From: Carettochelys insculpta
Taxonomy: Eukaryota > Chordata > Testudines > Carettochelyidae
NCBI RefSeq assembly: GCF_033958435.1
Contig: NC_134152.1
Coordinates: 17,408,001-17,472,000 of the forward strand
DNA: 64,000 bases
Direction: 5' to 3'
Under the pieces are notes generated by a model. The model was given only the letters and a program-made list of their open reading frames with translations. It was not told where the DNA came from and made no database searches. Both the position numbers and the translations under genes were made by a program. Shown here piece by piece: positions 12,585 to 23,464 of this stretch; the first letter of the stretch is position 1; every line of letters begins with the position of its first letter.

Positions 12585-13137
12585 CAGCAGTTCCCAACCT
12601 TTTCGAGACAGCCACCCACTTTGACCCAAGGCAATTAAAAACCCAGGGTGAGGGGAGGGTCTCCCCTGGGCAATTTTTTTATAAATCTTGACTCTGCCCC
12701 ACCCCGCCCCAGGCTTAAACCCCTCACAGCCCCAAAACACATCCCCACCTACGTCACACAAGGCTGCTGCTGCTCCTCACTGCTCCTTCACCAGGCTTGC
12801 CACTGCCGCCTCCTCCATGTGGCTATGACCAGCTTCTACTCCCTTCCCCCACCTGAAGCGCAGGCAGTTCCCTGTCTGGCCACACTGAAATGAAACTCAG
12901 TTTAATTGGTTTAACAGCCAGATCCCACCTGCCAGCTGTTAAACCAATTAAATTGAGTTCCATTTCAGTGCAGCAGGACCGGAAGTCAAGGCCAGAGCAG
13001 TGAGAGGCAGCAGCAGCAGGAACCATGAATGGCTCCTTAAAGAGCCACATGCAGCTCCCAGACATCCAGCTGGTGACCCTTACAAAATCTAATGGTGACC
13101 CATGTTTGGCTCCTGACCCACGGGTTGGGAATCCCTG
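12585..13137. mobile_element. hAT-like non-autonomous transposon
   Basis: The left terminus CAGCAGTTCCCAACC and the right terminus (minus strand CAGGGATTCCCAACC) differ at two or three bases. Termini beginning CAGNG are typical of hAT elements. The 8-bp flanks (AAGCAGAA and CATTAAAA) do not match, so a target duplication is not supported. The interior is C-rich and holds a strong hairpin at 12883-12970. No transposase is encoded. Confidence 0.65.
12883..12970. repeat. Inverted repeat hairpin, 36-bp arms
   Basis: Arms 12883-12918 and 12935-12970 are reverse complements with two mismatches over 36 bp, separated by a 16-bp loop. The outer ends read CACTGAAATG and CATTTCAGTG. It sits inside the hAT-like element. 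Confidence 0.9.
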
Positions 13138-15324
13138 CATTAAAATCTACACCTCCTCATATCCTATCAGGCCCACCAATGGCAGTGGCAGTGGACAGAG
13201 CCCTGGGCCCCTTTGAATTGGATTGCTCTGAGGACAAGGGAGTGAGGCACAATGCAGTCTGGGGAACACTAAGGGCTGACCACCCTCAGCCCCGCCCCTT
13301 CTGCCTGAAGCCCTGCCCCTTCCAAGGCATGGAGCTGGGCCCCCCACTTCTTGCCTCGGTGGCTGTTAGCTCTGCTGTATCCTATAATTGTGATTTCGTG
13401 CATAAATTATCCTCCAAATAGATGCAGTGAAGCAGCCTTTTGTCAGCAACATTTCTAACATGTTGCTGTTTCATGCAATGGTTCAAAATACCGATTTGTT
13501 TCACTTCCTCTGGTTCAAATAGCCTTGTATTTCGTGTAGCACATCTGCTGTGACAGTGACCACAGACTCTGGGCAGCATTATATGTTTGACTAACTTCCT
13601 ACCATTCAAGTCCCCAAAAAAGTATTTTCTTCTGACCACACACAGCAAGAGTCGGAGCTCCTGTAACAAAGCGAGGGGAGGATGGGCTCAGGCTCAGTGA
13701 ACACAGTGATGCAGCTTGACATTCAGTTACTGGCAAACCTCCATGAGGCAAATTGTAGCTTTATTGTGCCCAGAAGCACAAGAAACATATTAAATGCTGG
13801 TCCAGAGAAAACCATTCTTCTACCAAGAGGATAGTGAGTCTGTAAAAGAGCTGCTTCTGATTATATCATATGGGCCAATTTTATCCCAATGTAAATCACT
13901 TTTATTGCCAGAGAAGTTAGTTACACCAGGGATTTGGCCCTCTGCGTTATGCGGAAGGAGGAGTGGAGAGAGTTGGCTTTTGGAATGAGGTGTTTGAGGT
14001 TCTGTGTCCTGTTCCTAGCTCTGCTGTTGGTGGTGTCCTACGTAACATGGATCAGTAAAGTCAATCAGAGAGATTTGGCTTGCCTGCTCCCTGTTCCCCA
14101 TGTGCTCTGGAGAGTCTAATGCTCAAGCTAACTGCATTTAACCCTTGCATGCAGGGAATACTGGGACTATATTGTAGTTTGCCCTGAACTGGAATATGAG
14201 GAAAGAGAGAGGATAGAGGAAAAAAGACCCCCCTCCACACACACATGCAAACACCAATGAAAGTGGGAGGTGAAGCACAATACATAAGGGTTAGTTTAAT
14301 TTAGTACTAGTAATAGCCTCTCCATTGATGGCTGGGAGAGCCTGGTGTTACTGCATTGCCCCTTCCGCTCCCTTCAGTGACTGTGTTCCATGGCACTTCG
14401 CAGAGCTCCTGCAAACATTGTGTCTGAGACACAAAAGCAGGTAACGCTGGCCAGAGAGGCAGCAAAGCCAGGTGAATTCCTTGACCCTGGTGGTAGTTAA
14501 GGGTCTAGCCTATGATTCATTTCTCTTCCTTCTGTTTTCATGCCTACCAACTAGTGGCAGCAGCCATTCATTGAGATGAATTTAATGAAAGATTAAAATG
14601 AAACACAACACACCAAACTGCTTCCTTCTTATTTCTGTTCCACCATGTTACAAAATATGGAGAACAGCCAAAGTAGGCAGTATCTAATCTCCACTTGCTT
14701 TCCCAGCCTGCCACAATTCAGGAGCTCCCAACTACTCACTTAAGGGACTGCTAGCCTCCTAACGTGTCTGAACAAAGCCAAGGTTGGGACCAAGTGAACA
14801 ATGAAGATTTAAAACCTCTTCCTAAGGAATTTATAATCTCTAATATAATGGTGTTCAGTACTCACTGGAAACCTCAGAGAGGCAATGAAGAGTTTTTAAT
14901 ATAGCCATTAACTTTGCAAGTGAAATGGGAGTCCCTCATGAGTGTCCTTACCCCCAATTTACCTTTTTACCCCAACGGTATCTAAGGTGGGTCCTCAAGG
15001 ATATTTTTAAAATTATGCTGATCCTGGATGTGTAACTGACAAAGAAAGGCACAGAAATGTGTTGAAATGAACAGACACTTGCATTTGGAAAGTGTTTTAA
15101 CCTTACACTGAATTTATGCTTTGTTTCCATAAGTAATTGATTATTTAATAATGACATCTAATAGGCAGCTGCCATGGGAATTCCTGCAACCCTGATGAAA
15201 TAAGAAAAAAATCTATCACACATTTGTAATTAATTTATTACCTTCCAGTTTTAAGAACCTTTAATATTCAGCATAGATCTCTTTCCAGTGATGATGATGA
15301 TGATGATGATGGTGTACATTACAG
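13138..15324. other. No recognisable gene; small GAT microsatellite near the end
   Basis: About 2.2 kb without a supported feature except the microsatellite at 15290-15311. Confidence 0.4.
15290..15311. repeat. (GAT)n microsatellite
   Basis: About seven perfect GAT units, directly beside the inverted PLE tails that follow. Confidence 0.95.
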
Positions 15325-15925
15325 AATAAAACAGCAGAAATATAGCACTTTAAAGACTAACAAAATGATTTAGTCAATTATGAGTTTTCAAGGGACAGAA
15401 CCAACTTCATCAGATCAATGGCATCTCCAGTACAGACTGACATCTATAAGCACAGAGGTCTAAAAAAAATTGCAATAAAAACTGACAAATCAAGTACATA
15501 GGACTGAAGGAGGGGGAGAGGGGAAGGAGAGTGTTAAGTGTCCTGCCTGAGATGATTACAAGCATCAAAGGAAGGGAAGCAGTCCTTGTAATGTGTGAGG
15601 TAATCGATGTCTCTATTCATAACACGTGTTAATGTGTCAAATTTCATTATGAATTCCAATCCACAACTTTCTCTTTGTAATCTGTTTTCAAATTCTCTGT
15701 GCTCTAGGACACAAATTCTCAGGTCTAACAGAATGACTCACTCCACTGAGGTGTGCACTGACCAGCTTATGTGTATTGAATTTCTTGATGTCAGAAGTGG
15801 GTCTGTCCGACGAAAGCTCATCTCTGAATAAATCATTGTTAGTGTTTAAAGTGCTACATTTCTGCTCTTTTGTTTTGTTGGAGCACAGACTAACATGGCT
15901 ACATGTCTGTTACTATGTGCATTAC
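15325..15925. mobile_element. Inverted pair of Penelope-like element tails
   Basis: The left part (about 15325-15420) carries the PLE tail words in minus orientation: CACTTTAAAGACTAACAAAAT and ACTTCATCAGATC. The right part (about 15795-15925) carries them in plus orientation: GTGGGTCTGTCCGACGAAAGC, AGTGTTTAAAGTGCTAC and CAGACTAACATGGCTAC. About 370 bp separate them. The same tail follows a GIY-YIG endonuclease frame at 32020-33015 and 49580-51075, which is why I assign it to PLEs. Confidence 0.7.
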
Positions 15926-16310
15926 AGGCTAAACCTCTCTAATCTGTAACTCTCTCATCTGGGAACATCTGTAATCTGGCATGATTTTAGTTAGTGGGAC
16001 AAACACTTACCATGGGTGTGGCCAAATTTCCCATGGTCCCATACAATTTGTTTACAGCCACCAGTCTGGGCTTTCAGTATTCCATGCTGTTATTTAGCTA
16101 AACAAACCAGCAGTCATGTAGCTCTTTAAAGACTAACAAAATTAAAAGTGCTACACGAATACTGATTTGTTTTGTTACAATACAGACTAACACAGCAACC
16201 TCTCTGTTGTTATTTAGCTGTAATTTACCCCCAAATGTCTTCTAAGAACCAAGTAAGCAGTGGAAGTGTTGGTAATGTGCTAGACAATTTCTATATCGTT
16301 GAGCCCAGTC
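15926..16310 (+). repeat. Unclassified interspersed repeat with nested PLE tail
   Basis: The sequence from TTACAGGCTAAACCTCTCTAATC through ATTTAGCTGTAATTTACCC to CAAGTAAGCAGTGGAAG looks like one old interspersed repeat; it is split at 16100-16207 by a PLE tail. I recognise the style from reptile genomes but cannot name the family. Confidence 0.4.
16100..16207 (-). mobile_element. Short PLE tail insertion with 12-bp target duplication
   Basis: A 108-bp insert bearing the PLE tail words CTCTTTAAAGACTAACAAAAT and CAGACTAACACAGCAACC. It is flanked by the identical 12-mer TGTTATTTAGCT at 16088-16099 and 16208-16219. Joining the flanks across one copy restores a continuous host repeat. Confidence 0.75.
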
Positions 16311-16451
16311 AGGTCCTGAGGGAGCCAAACAAGGGACGTTCAACCTGTAGCTGCATAATATCCATTGACTGCCATGTTACTAACAGTAGAAAGTTTTGGT
16401 TTAGAAGTTCCCATCCGCATTCTGCAATATGCTGCATCTAATGTGATACAA

Positions 16452-16640
16452 ACTTAAGAATGGCCAGACTGAGTCAAGCCAGAGGTCCACATAGTCCAGT
16501 ATCTTGTGTTCTGACAGTAGCTGGTGTCAGACGCTTCAGAGGAAATTAACAGAATAGACCAATTTAGCATATGACCCATCTCCTGTATTCCAGTCACAGC
16601 TTCAGGCAGTCAGAGGTTCTAGTACTTTACATCTTCTCTA
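16452..16640 (-). mobile_element. CR1 3' fragment
   Basis: Begins CTTAAGAATGGCCAGACTGAGTC, the reverse complement of the CR1 3' end seen at 5440-5463, and continues through AGGTCCACATAGTCCAGTATC. Only the tail is present. Confidence 0.75.
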
Positions 16641-16957
16641 AAACTATATTCAGCAAATGTCTACTCTTGAGCAAGCTGATTGAAAATGCAATTCAGAGTG
16701 ATCACTTATTTTTTATGTAAAACTGAAATTCAGTTTAGGACTTCTTCAAAAGAGACTAAAAAGCCATAAAACAAAATGGAAGTGCCTTACTGGACTTCAT
16801 GAAAATTTCATGCACATAATACTGAAAATATACTTAATACAATTTTCACTCATCTATATTAAAGGGCCAATTTTCTCAGTTTTCATTTTCTGGACTAGTT
16901 CTATACCTATTGTTGTTTTATTCTCAGGTAATTTGGGTTTATATGTTATATAAATAG

Positions 16958-16988
<31 letters not shown>

Positions 16989-17829
16989 TACACAATTCTT
17001 TTATGAAGGAGAATGCATTGTTCAGGAGTGCACAGTCATTGTTTGCAAGGGCTTTTAAGGATTGGGGTTTTTCTTCTGGACTGTGAAGCTTAGAAGCATA
17101 ATAATGTGAGAGAGATACCAGTATTTTAATAACTTACAGAAATGGCTATAAAACTGAGCATAGCATAAACAATAATTACCTTGACAGTAAATTGCACCGA
17201 GTGAGTTAAACTATTGATATTCCTTCTATCAATGAATCATTTGTATTTTCTTTGGCAAAAACTAGGAAAATAGCATTCCTGCTTCTGTATCCCAGGCCAT
17301 AAGAGTAAAGTGCCAAGTTGTATAGTGGTGTGTACAGGTCATGATCAAAGTAATCCAGAAAGTTTCTTCTTGGGTGTCTGTTGTTCTTTATAAGAAGAAT
17401 ATCTGAATTATGTTGTCTATTAGTGAGTGTGGAAGAATGGGAGTTGGATTCCTCAGTGCTTTCCCTAGATCTAATACTTAAGTCGGAGGAATGTGACATG
17501 ATTTCACACAAAATCTCTGTGCCTCAATTTACTAAACTGTAAAATTTATTCCTGTTTCATTGCTGTGTCGGGATGTTTCGTATGTTATTTGTGCAGTACT
17601 TTGAGTCCGGCCTGCAGTCCATCATGCCAGGACCCGAAAGTAGGGAGTAGCCTCACGCCACTCAAAGCAGCTGGCTGCTCCACATGGTTCTCTGTGCCAT
17701 GTCTAGTGCATGGGGGGAGAAGCTGGCCAATTAGAGCTGAGAGATTGTGCTGAGAGCAGGAGCAGCAAACAAAGCCCACCCCTCCCACCAGTGCATGAGA
17801 AGCACATGGAGGGAACAGCCAGTCACTTT
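16641..17829. other. No recognisable gene; TA microsatellite
   Basis: AT-rich DNA with a dinucleotide array at 16965-16989. The 101-codon minus-strand frame at 17206-17511 has no recognisable domain. Confidence 0.4.
16965..16989. repeat. (TA)n microsatellite
   Basis: About twelve uninterrupted AT units. Confidence 0.95.
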
Positions 17830-18265
17830 GGCTATGTCTATACTAGCACCCCCCTTTCGAAAGGGGGGTGCTAATAAGACACTTTGGGATATGCTAATGA
17901 GGTGCTGCAATGAATATTCAGTGCCTCATTAGCATAACAGCAGCCACGGCACTTCAAAAGCGCTGCTTTCACTCACGCGCAGCTCGTCTACACTGGGTCC
18001 TTTTCAAAAGGACCCTACAGATGTTGAAATCCCCTTATTCCCATTTGCTTACAGGAATAAGAGGACTTCGATGTCTGTGGAGTCCTTTCAAAAAGGACCC
18101 CATGTAGACGAGCTGTGCACAATCGAAAGCGGCACTTTCAAAGTGCCACAGCTGCCATCATGCTAATGAGGCATTGCACATTCATTGCAGCACCTCATTA
18201 GCATATCCTGATGTGTCTCCTTAGCATCCCCCCTTCGAAAGGGGGGTGCTAGTGTAGATGTAACC
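17830..18265. mobile_element. 436-bp palindromic Harbinger MITE, older copy
   Basis: The left end GGCTATGTCTATACTAGCACC mirrors the right end, which reads GGTTACATCTACACTAGCACC on the minus strand. Three-base TTT flanks (17827-17829 and 18266-18268) fit the 3-bp target duplication of Harbinger elements. CCCCTTTCGAAAGGGG occurs near both ends, and the arms share TATGCTAATGAGGTGCTGCAA with its inverse. At 436 bp its length equals that of the young copy at 60392, and the central TTATTCCCAT...GGAATAAG matches too; many arm positions have decayed. Confidence 0.87.
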
Positions 18266-18424
18266 TTTGAGTGGTGTGATGCTGTGACAGCCAGGAAGTC
18301 TGCCTGAAGGCCCCACTTGGCTGCTGGCTGGGAGTCACCCAGGTAAGCCTCTCCCTCTCAGAGCCTGCATCTGGTACCCCACCCACTCCCACACCCCAGT
18401 TCCCTGCAATCACATATCTTACAT

Positions 18425-18612
18425 ATTTCATAGAACTGGAAGGGACCTTGACAAGTCATTGAATCCCATCCACTGCTCTCTCAGCAGGACCAAGCACCAT
18501 CCCTGATAGATTTAAAAAAAAAAATCTATTTGCTCTAGGCAATGAGTGAGCTCACAACCCACATTCAGTTTACAAGGCCAGTACTCAAACCACTAAGCTA
18601 TTCCTCCCTGCT
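18425..18612 (-). mobile_element. tRNA-derived SINE with CR1-type tail
   Basis: Read on the minus strand, the right end starts GGAGGAATAGCTTAGTGG (a pol III A-box-like sequence), passes GGTTGTGAGCTCA (decayed B box) and then joins a tail ending AGGTCCCTTCCAGTTCTATG, which is the 3' end of CR1. SINEs built from a tRNA head and a CR1 tail are known from turtles, where the tail lets CR1 enzymes copy them. Confidence 0.75.
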
Positions 18613-20724
18613 TCTTGTGATACTTACAATTTATTGTCTGTAAAGGGGAGAAGAAAGAATTGGCTACCATCAGCTTGATTTAGCTTTCCTGAGAGTATAA
18701 ATTATAACACAAAAACGATCATTACTTGCTTTATTAAGATGGTGCCAGTCATTTGGTTTTGCTGCAGTAACTGTTTAAATAAATTGGTACTTTCTGGGAC
18801 CCACTTTCTACTCCACTCACTTACACTAGTGTGAATCAGGAGCAGCTCCCCTGAAGTAAATGGATTTACAATACTGTGAAACCAAAGTAAGTGAAAGGCG
18901 ATTTGGAGCAAGCATTTTTTTGATGTATTTCTGGAACAATGGAGTGACTTTTACTTATGTCAGAGACAATGGAATGGGCTCTCGGTGTGAATTAGTACAG
19001 TGAAATCAATGGAGCTATGGTGATTTGTGCCATGTAAAGATCTAGCCTGCAGTTTTCAATAAAATGCTAATCATTTCAGGGTAATATGACAGAAACCGAG
19101 AACTGGAATAGGCCTGAGGTTCCCACCTTCCCTGTCTCTTCTAAGAAGCAGAACTGATTAGTTGTAATATTTGCTGTAGCCACGAAGTTGGGAAGTTTGA
19201 TTCTCATGATATTCAGACAGCTGACAACTTGTTTTACCATGTCTTCACTTTGAATTAACATGTCTACATGCAAAATCAAATTCATGCAGTGTGAATAAGG
19301 AGAAATCAAACATCCTCTCAGAACAACTGCTTCACTTGTTGGGTGCATACTTATCAGGCCAGATCTTCATCTAGCATGAATCTGCATAACTTTGTAGCTA
19401 TAACAATTCACAATAGCTGAGTGGCACAATTCAGGGCAAGCTGCACCTCTGACCCCCTTCAGCAGGGTCTTCCTGAGTTCCCCTCACACAGATTTCAGGT
19501 AGCAAGCCTTTACTTTCTTGGGGGGGGGGGGAACTCACAGTTCTTCTGCTTGCAGATGGAGTTCTGCACACCTGGAATGCTCTGGCCTCACCTGTTCTCT
19601 GCCTCCTCCACTGACGACTTGCTCCCTTCCCCAAGGTCCCCTTTGCTTCCTGGTGAGTCCTGTCTCTCCTTTATTCCACCTCCCCCTCTAGAAGGGTCCA
19701 CCACATCCCTCCTCTCCTCTACCCCCCCTCACCACTGCTTGAGTCCCACCTCACCCACCAGTCCTATGTGAGACACCTTCCTTCTGCTACATTCTTCTTC
19801 AGCTTCCTCTCCTTGGAAGCTGGGGAGGGACTCCGCACTAGCCAGTGGTCTGGAGCAGTGCATAGGCATGGACGGGAGTGGCAGAGCACCTCGGATGGGG
19901 TGGGGGACTGGAAGGGGCTGGGTAGGGCCAGTGCCTTGACCAGACATGGCAGGGTTGGAGGTTAGCCTCCCCAAAAGGGATTTCTGAAAGGTGACCATCT
20001 GTCCTGTTTTAGCTGGGACTGTTCCCCCCTCCACGCTTTTTTTTAAAGCTCCCTGGAGAGTGTTGCTACTTTAAAAAAAAAAAAACACAGGCTAATTGTC
20101 CTGTATGTTGCACAGCAGGGATTTGAATTTTAAAGAGACAGCTCTTTAAACAGCAGGGGCACCTACAGGAGTAATGTAATGAGAGCTGTCTGCAGGAGGT
20201 ATGTAGGCTCTTAAAGCAGATTGTTTAAACATGCGGTTAGCAGTAGCCCCTGGGGTGATGGGGGCGGGGGAAGTGCAGGAGGGGCAGTTGTGCAGTCTGT
20301 TCACACTGCCAGAGAACGACAGAAGAGGCTGTGTCTCAGACAGCTTCCCCCACCCGCCCCCAAAACACACACATTGCTGGCAGGTAACAGGATTGGGGTA
20401 GGGAGGGCAAGGCCCTATGGCAGAGAATGGTGGTGGGGGCAGCCACATGGGGGAAAGGGGTGACAGATGTTGGGGTGGGGGATTGCACTTAGCTTGATAG
20501 CCCACAGGCAGTGCAAACAGGCAAGTCTCTGGAGTAAAGGACAGCTGGGCCCAGGCCAGGGGTTAGATCCTAGGTTTGGCCGAGTCCCACAAGGGATGGA
20601 GGACAGGACTCAAGAAGGAGCAGAGACAGGAAGAAGGGACAAGGAAGGTGAATCATAGAGGTGGACTGATAGGGCTGGATTAACTCTACTGGAGGCCATG
20701 GCTATTAGATTTTGTGGGACCCCC
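18613..20724. other. No gene; low-complexity patches
   Basis: Includes a run of G at 19519-19531 and C-rich DNA at 19560-19760. 19990-20110 contains GGTGACCATCTGTCCTG and an A run, typical of a small decayed DNA element but not enough to call. Confidence 0.35.
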
Positions 20725-20822
20725 TAGGATGATGAAGCGGGTCTTTTCCCATGAAAGCTTATGCTCCAAAATATCTGTTAGCCTATAAGGTGCCACAGGA
20801 TTTCTTGTGGATTTAGAAAAAT
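20725..20822 (+). mobile_element. PLE tail fragment
   Basis: Contains GATGATGAAGCGGGTCTTTTCC, GAAAGCTTATGCTCCAAAAT and TATAAGGTGCCACAGGA, matching in order the tails at 21660 and 63415. Confidence 0.75.
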
Positions 20823-21600
20823 AATGGTTTCAGAATAGGGGAGGGTTTGCTCCAGGCTGGGCCAGAAGGCTGGAGGTGTGAGATAGGGTGAGGGTGCTCC
20901 AGCTAGGAGAGCATGCTCTGAGTTACAGCCTGGGATGAAGGGTCTGGGTGCCACAGGAGGGAGCTCCAGGTGGGGACCCAGGGATTTGGAATGTGGGAGG
21001 GGACTCAGCCTGGCCCACTGATGGATGAAGACAAAGGGGTAAGTGCTCAGGACCCAAGACAATTAAATAGCCTAGAAGTCCCAGACCCTTTTAAATTGCT
21101 CAGGCAGGTGTGGCAGATGGAACCCCCTGCTTTTCTTTGGGGAGACTAACCTCCCCCAGTTCTATTCTTTCTGCCTGCGCCTTCCCACAAAGTGCAGAGC
21201 TGCAGCCCGCTTCCCAGCCTCCCAGAGGAGGTGGAAAAAGGTGAGCTGATGGGAGAAATAGAGTGGGGGCAGGGAGTTTGGTTGCTCTACTTTGCATGGA
21301 TGTTAATAGATTAGAAGAGAGAGAATTCTTTTTACAACATAATTCTTTAGGAGTTTTGTAGCTATGTGAAACTGATCCATAAAAAGTGTATCCTGAATTA
21401 CTTTACTAACTGGTGCATGGTAAATTAAAAACTTGAAGAACTTTACCATAGATCCTGTTTATTTGACTTTTCAGTTAGAGTTGGATTTCCAGACAAGAGA
21501 TTTCCATCAAGTTTTAGCCTTTGTTTGGGGAGGGTATTGAAGCATTAGGCTGAAGACCTTATGTTGATCTAGCCTTGCCCTAGGGAATGAGGGAGCTAGA
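20823..21600. other. No gene; G-rich degenerate repeat at the left
   Basis: 20830-21060 repeats the G-rich vocabulary of 7850-8345 (GGGAGGGTTTGCTCCAGGCTG, GGTGCTCCAGCTAGG). The rest shows nothing recognisable. Confidence 0.4.
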
Positions 21601-21780
21601 TAGGCTGATGGGGTAGTATTTAAAGAGGGGGTCTCCTCTGAAACCCCCCAACTCATTCATCTGATGAAGTGGGTCTTTGCCCACGAAAGCTTATGCTCCA
21701 AAATATCTGCTAGTCTATAAAGTGAGGACTTCTCGTTGTTTTTGAAGATACAGTCTAACTCGGCTACCACTCTGATGGTT
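21601..21780 (+). mobile_element. PLE tail
   Basis: Runs from GTATTTAAAGAGGGG through CTGATGAAGTGGGTCTTTGCC, CACGAAAGCTTATGCTCC and AATATCTGCTAGTCTATAAAG to CTAACTCGGCTACCACTCTG. The words and their order match the right arm of 63042-63541. No coding sequence precedes it, so it is a very short 5'-truncated copy. Confidence 0.82.
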
Positions 21781-22654
21781 TGGGAGAGAGAAACCCATGA
21801 TGGTGGATTTCAGTGGGAGGCAGCATCAGGGCAACGAGTGAGGATTTCAAAGCCTGTCAGTGCTGTACCTTTCATGGGGACTTACAAGATCTGAAAATCC
21901 CGTTTACAAAGTGGGGTATTAGAATGTAGGTCTATTGTATACAGACCAGTGGAAGGCTGGAAGGTTTGGCAATGGGCTTGGCACAACGTGTATGGCTATT
22001 AGAAGGTATGCTGTGCTATACTGAATACAAAGTGGTATTCAAAGGTATCAGGTATGGAATAATATGTTGTTTGACATTGAAAGCTAAGGGGTTATTAGCT
22101 TAGGGGGTAAAACCTAAGCTAGGGGGTAAAACCATGGACTCCAGTGAAATTAAGTGGAAAAATGCAAAAATATCAAATGGCTTACACTGCCCCAGGGCTC
22201 CGCCCCACTTCTGGACTCCTGTCCTGATTCCTGCACACACACCCAGCCCTGACTTCCAGCAGCTCATTCACATACCCCAGCCTTCCCCCACATATCCCCA
22301 GCCTCCTGCACCTCTCTCTATGCCACTACCAGCTCACACTCGAAAGGACAGCAAGATTAGTACAAGGCAGGCACTTTTATACAGCAATAACCACTCAATT
22401 GTAGGTATGTATCTTTAATTTTTACCTCTTTTGGGGGCTCAGTCACATTAATGATATTTTGAATGTTTATACTGTGTAGTTCTCATGGAACTCAATTAAC
22501 TCCAAGCAATTTGGCAGGTGTCCCATATTTCACATAGGGAAATACGGTCATTCTATTTGTTTTAACTCTCCATAACACCCTCCCAGACCTTTAGCCCTCC
22601 CCCTTCTGGGGTCACTGCCATATAACTGATCTTGGTTTGGAGGCAGTAAAACTT
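21781..22654. other. No recognisable gene or repeat
   Basis: A C-rich patch at 22190-22330 has no domain in any frame. A decayed element containing GGTGTCCCATATTTCACATAGG lies near 22515. Confidence 0.35.
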
Positions 22655-22870
22655 CAAGGTTGTGTCTACACTTGCATTCCTCTTTCAAAACAGGCATGAA
22701 AATGAGGGAAACTGAAAATGCAAATGAGTTGGAGATTTACATATTTGGCACCTCATTTGCATATTATTTCAAAATAGCTTCTTTCCAAAGATGCCACATA
22801 CGTAAATCCCCACCTCATTTGCATTTTCAATTTCCTCCATTTGCATGCCTCTTTCAAAAGAGCCCAAATG
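22655..22870. mobile_element. Harbinger-type MITE fragment
   Basis: Starts with GGTTGTGTCTACACTTGCATTCC and has inverted interior words: GAAAATGCAAATGAG near 22713 and CTCATTTGCATTTTC near 22816, plus GGCACCTCATTTGCATA. The right terminus is not clear, so the copy is incomplete or decayed. Confidence 0.65.
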
Positions 22871-23464
22871 AATTAACTCCTCCATTATCCCTTTGAACCA
22901 TGTTAATGGAGGGCTATCAGAAATGTTTACCCACTTCCCTGATTATGTGCTAATCATTGCATTCCTGTATCACCCACTAATAATCATACAACAGAAGGAC
23001 ATCAACAATTAACAAACAGGTATATAATATTCACCATAACCTTCACAGAGAAACTGTCTTCTTATTCTTTCTGGGCATGTCTACACTAGCAAGATTTGTT
23101 GCCAAAACCCCTTCTTGGTGACAAACCTCTGACAGCATTCACACTGCAACATGACAAAAATTGCAAAAAGTGCTTTGTTTATGCAATAAAAAACTTTCAT
23201 CTCCTGGAGGGACTTTGCCCTCTCGTCCTCCCTGTACTGTTGGCAATCATGCAGCCTGTACCACAGGAGGCTTTTTTCACTTTAAAGAACTCCAGGTTGT
23301 TTCCCACAGTGCCAAAGCAGCCACTCTGGACATTGTTTTCAAGCCTACTGAGCTGCAGCCAGGTAAACAACAACCTGTCCCCTCCTCCTTTCAAGGCCCA
23401 GGAACTTTACATTCCTTTTCCTGCTGGTTGGCTCAGTATGCACTGCTCTCCTGGCACAGTTCAC

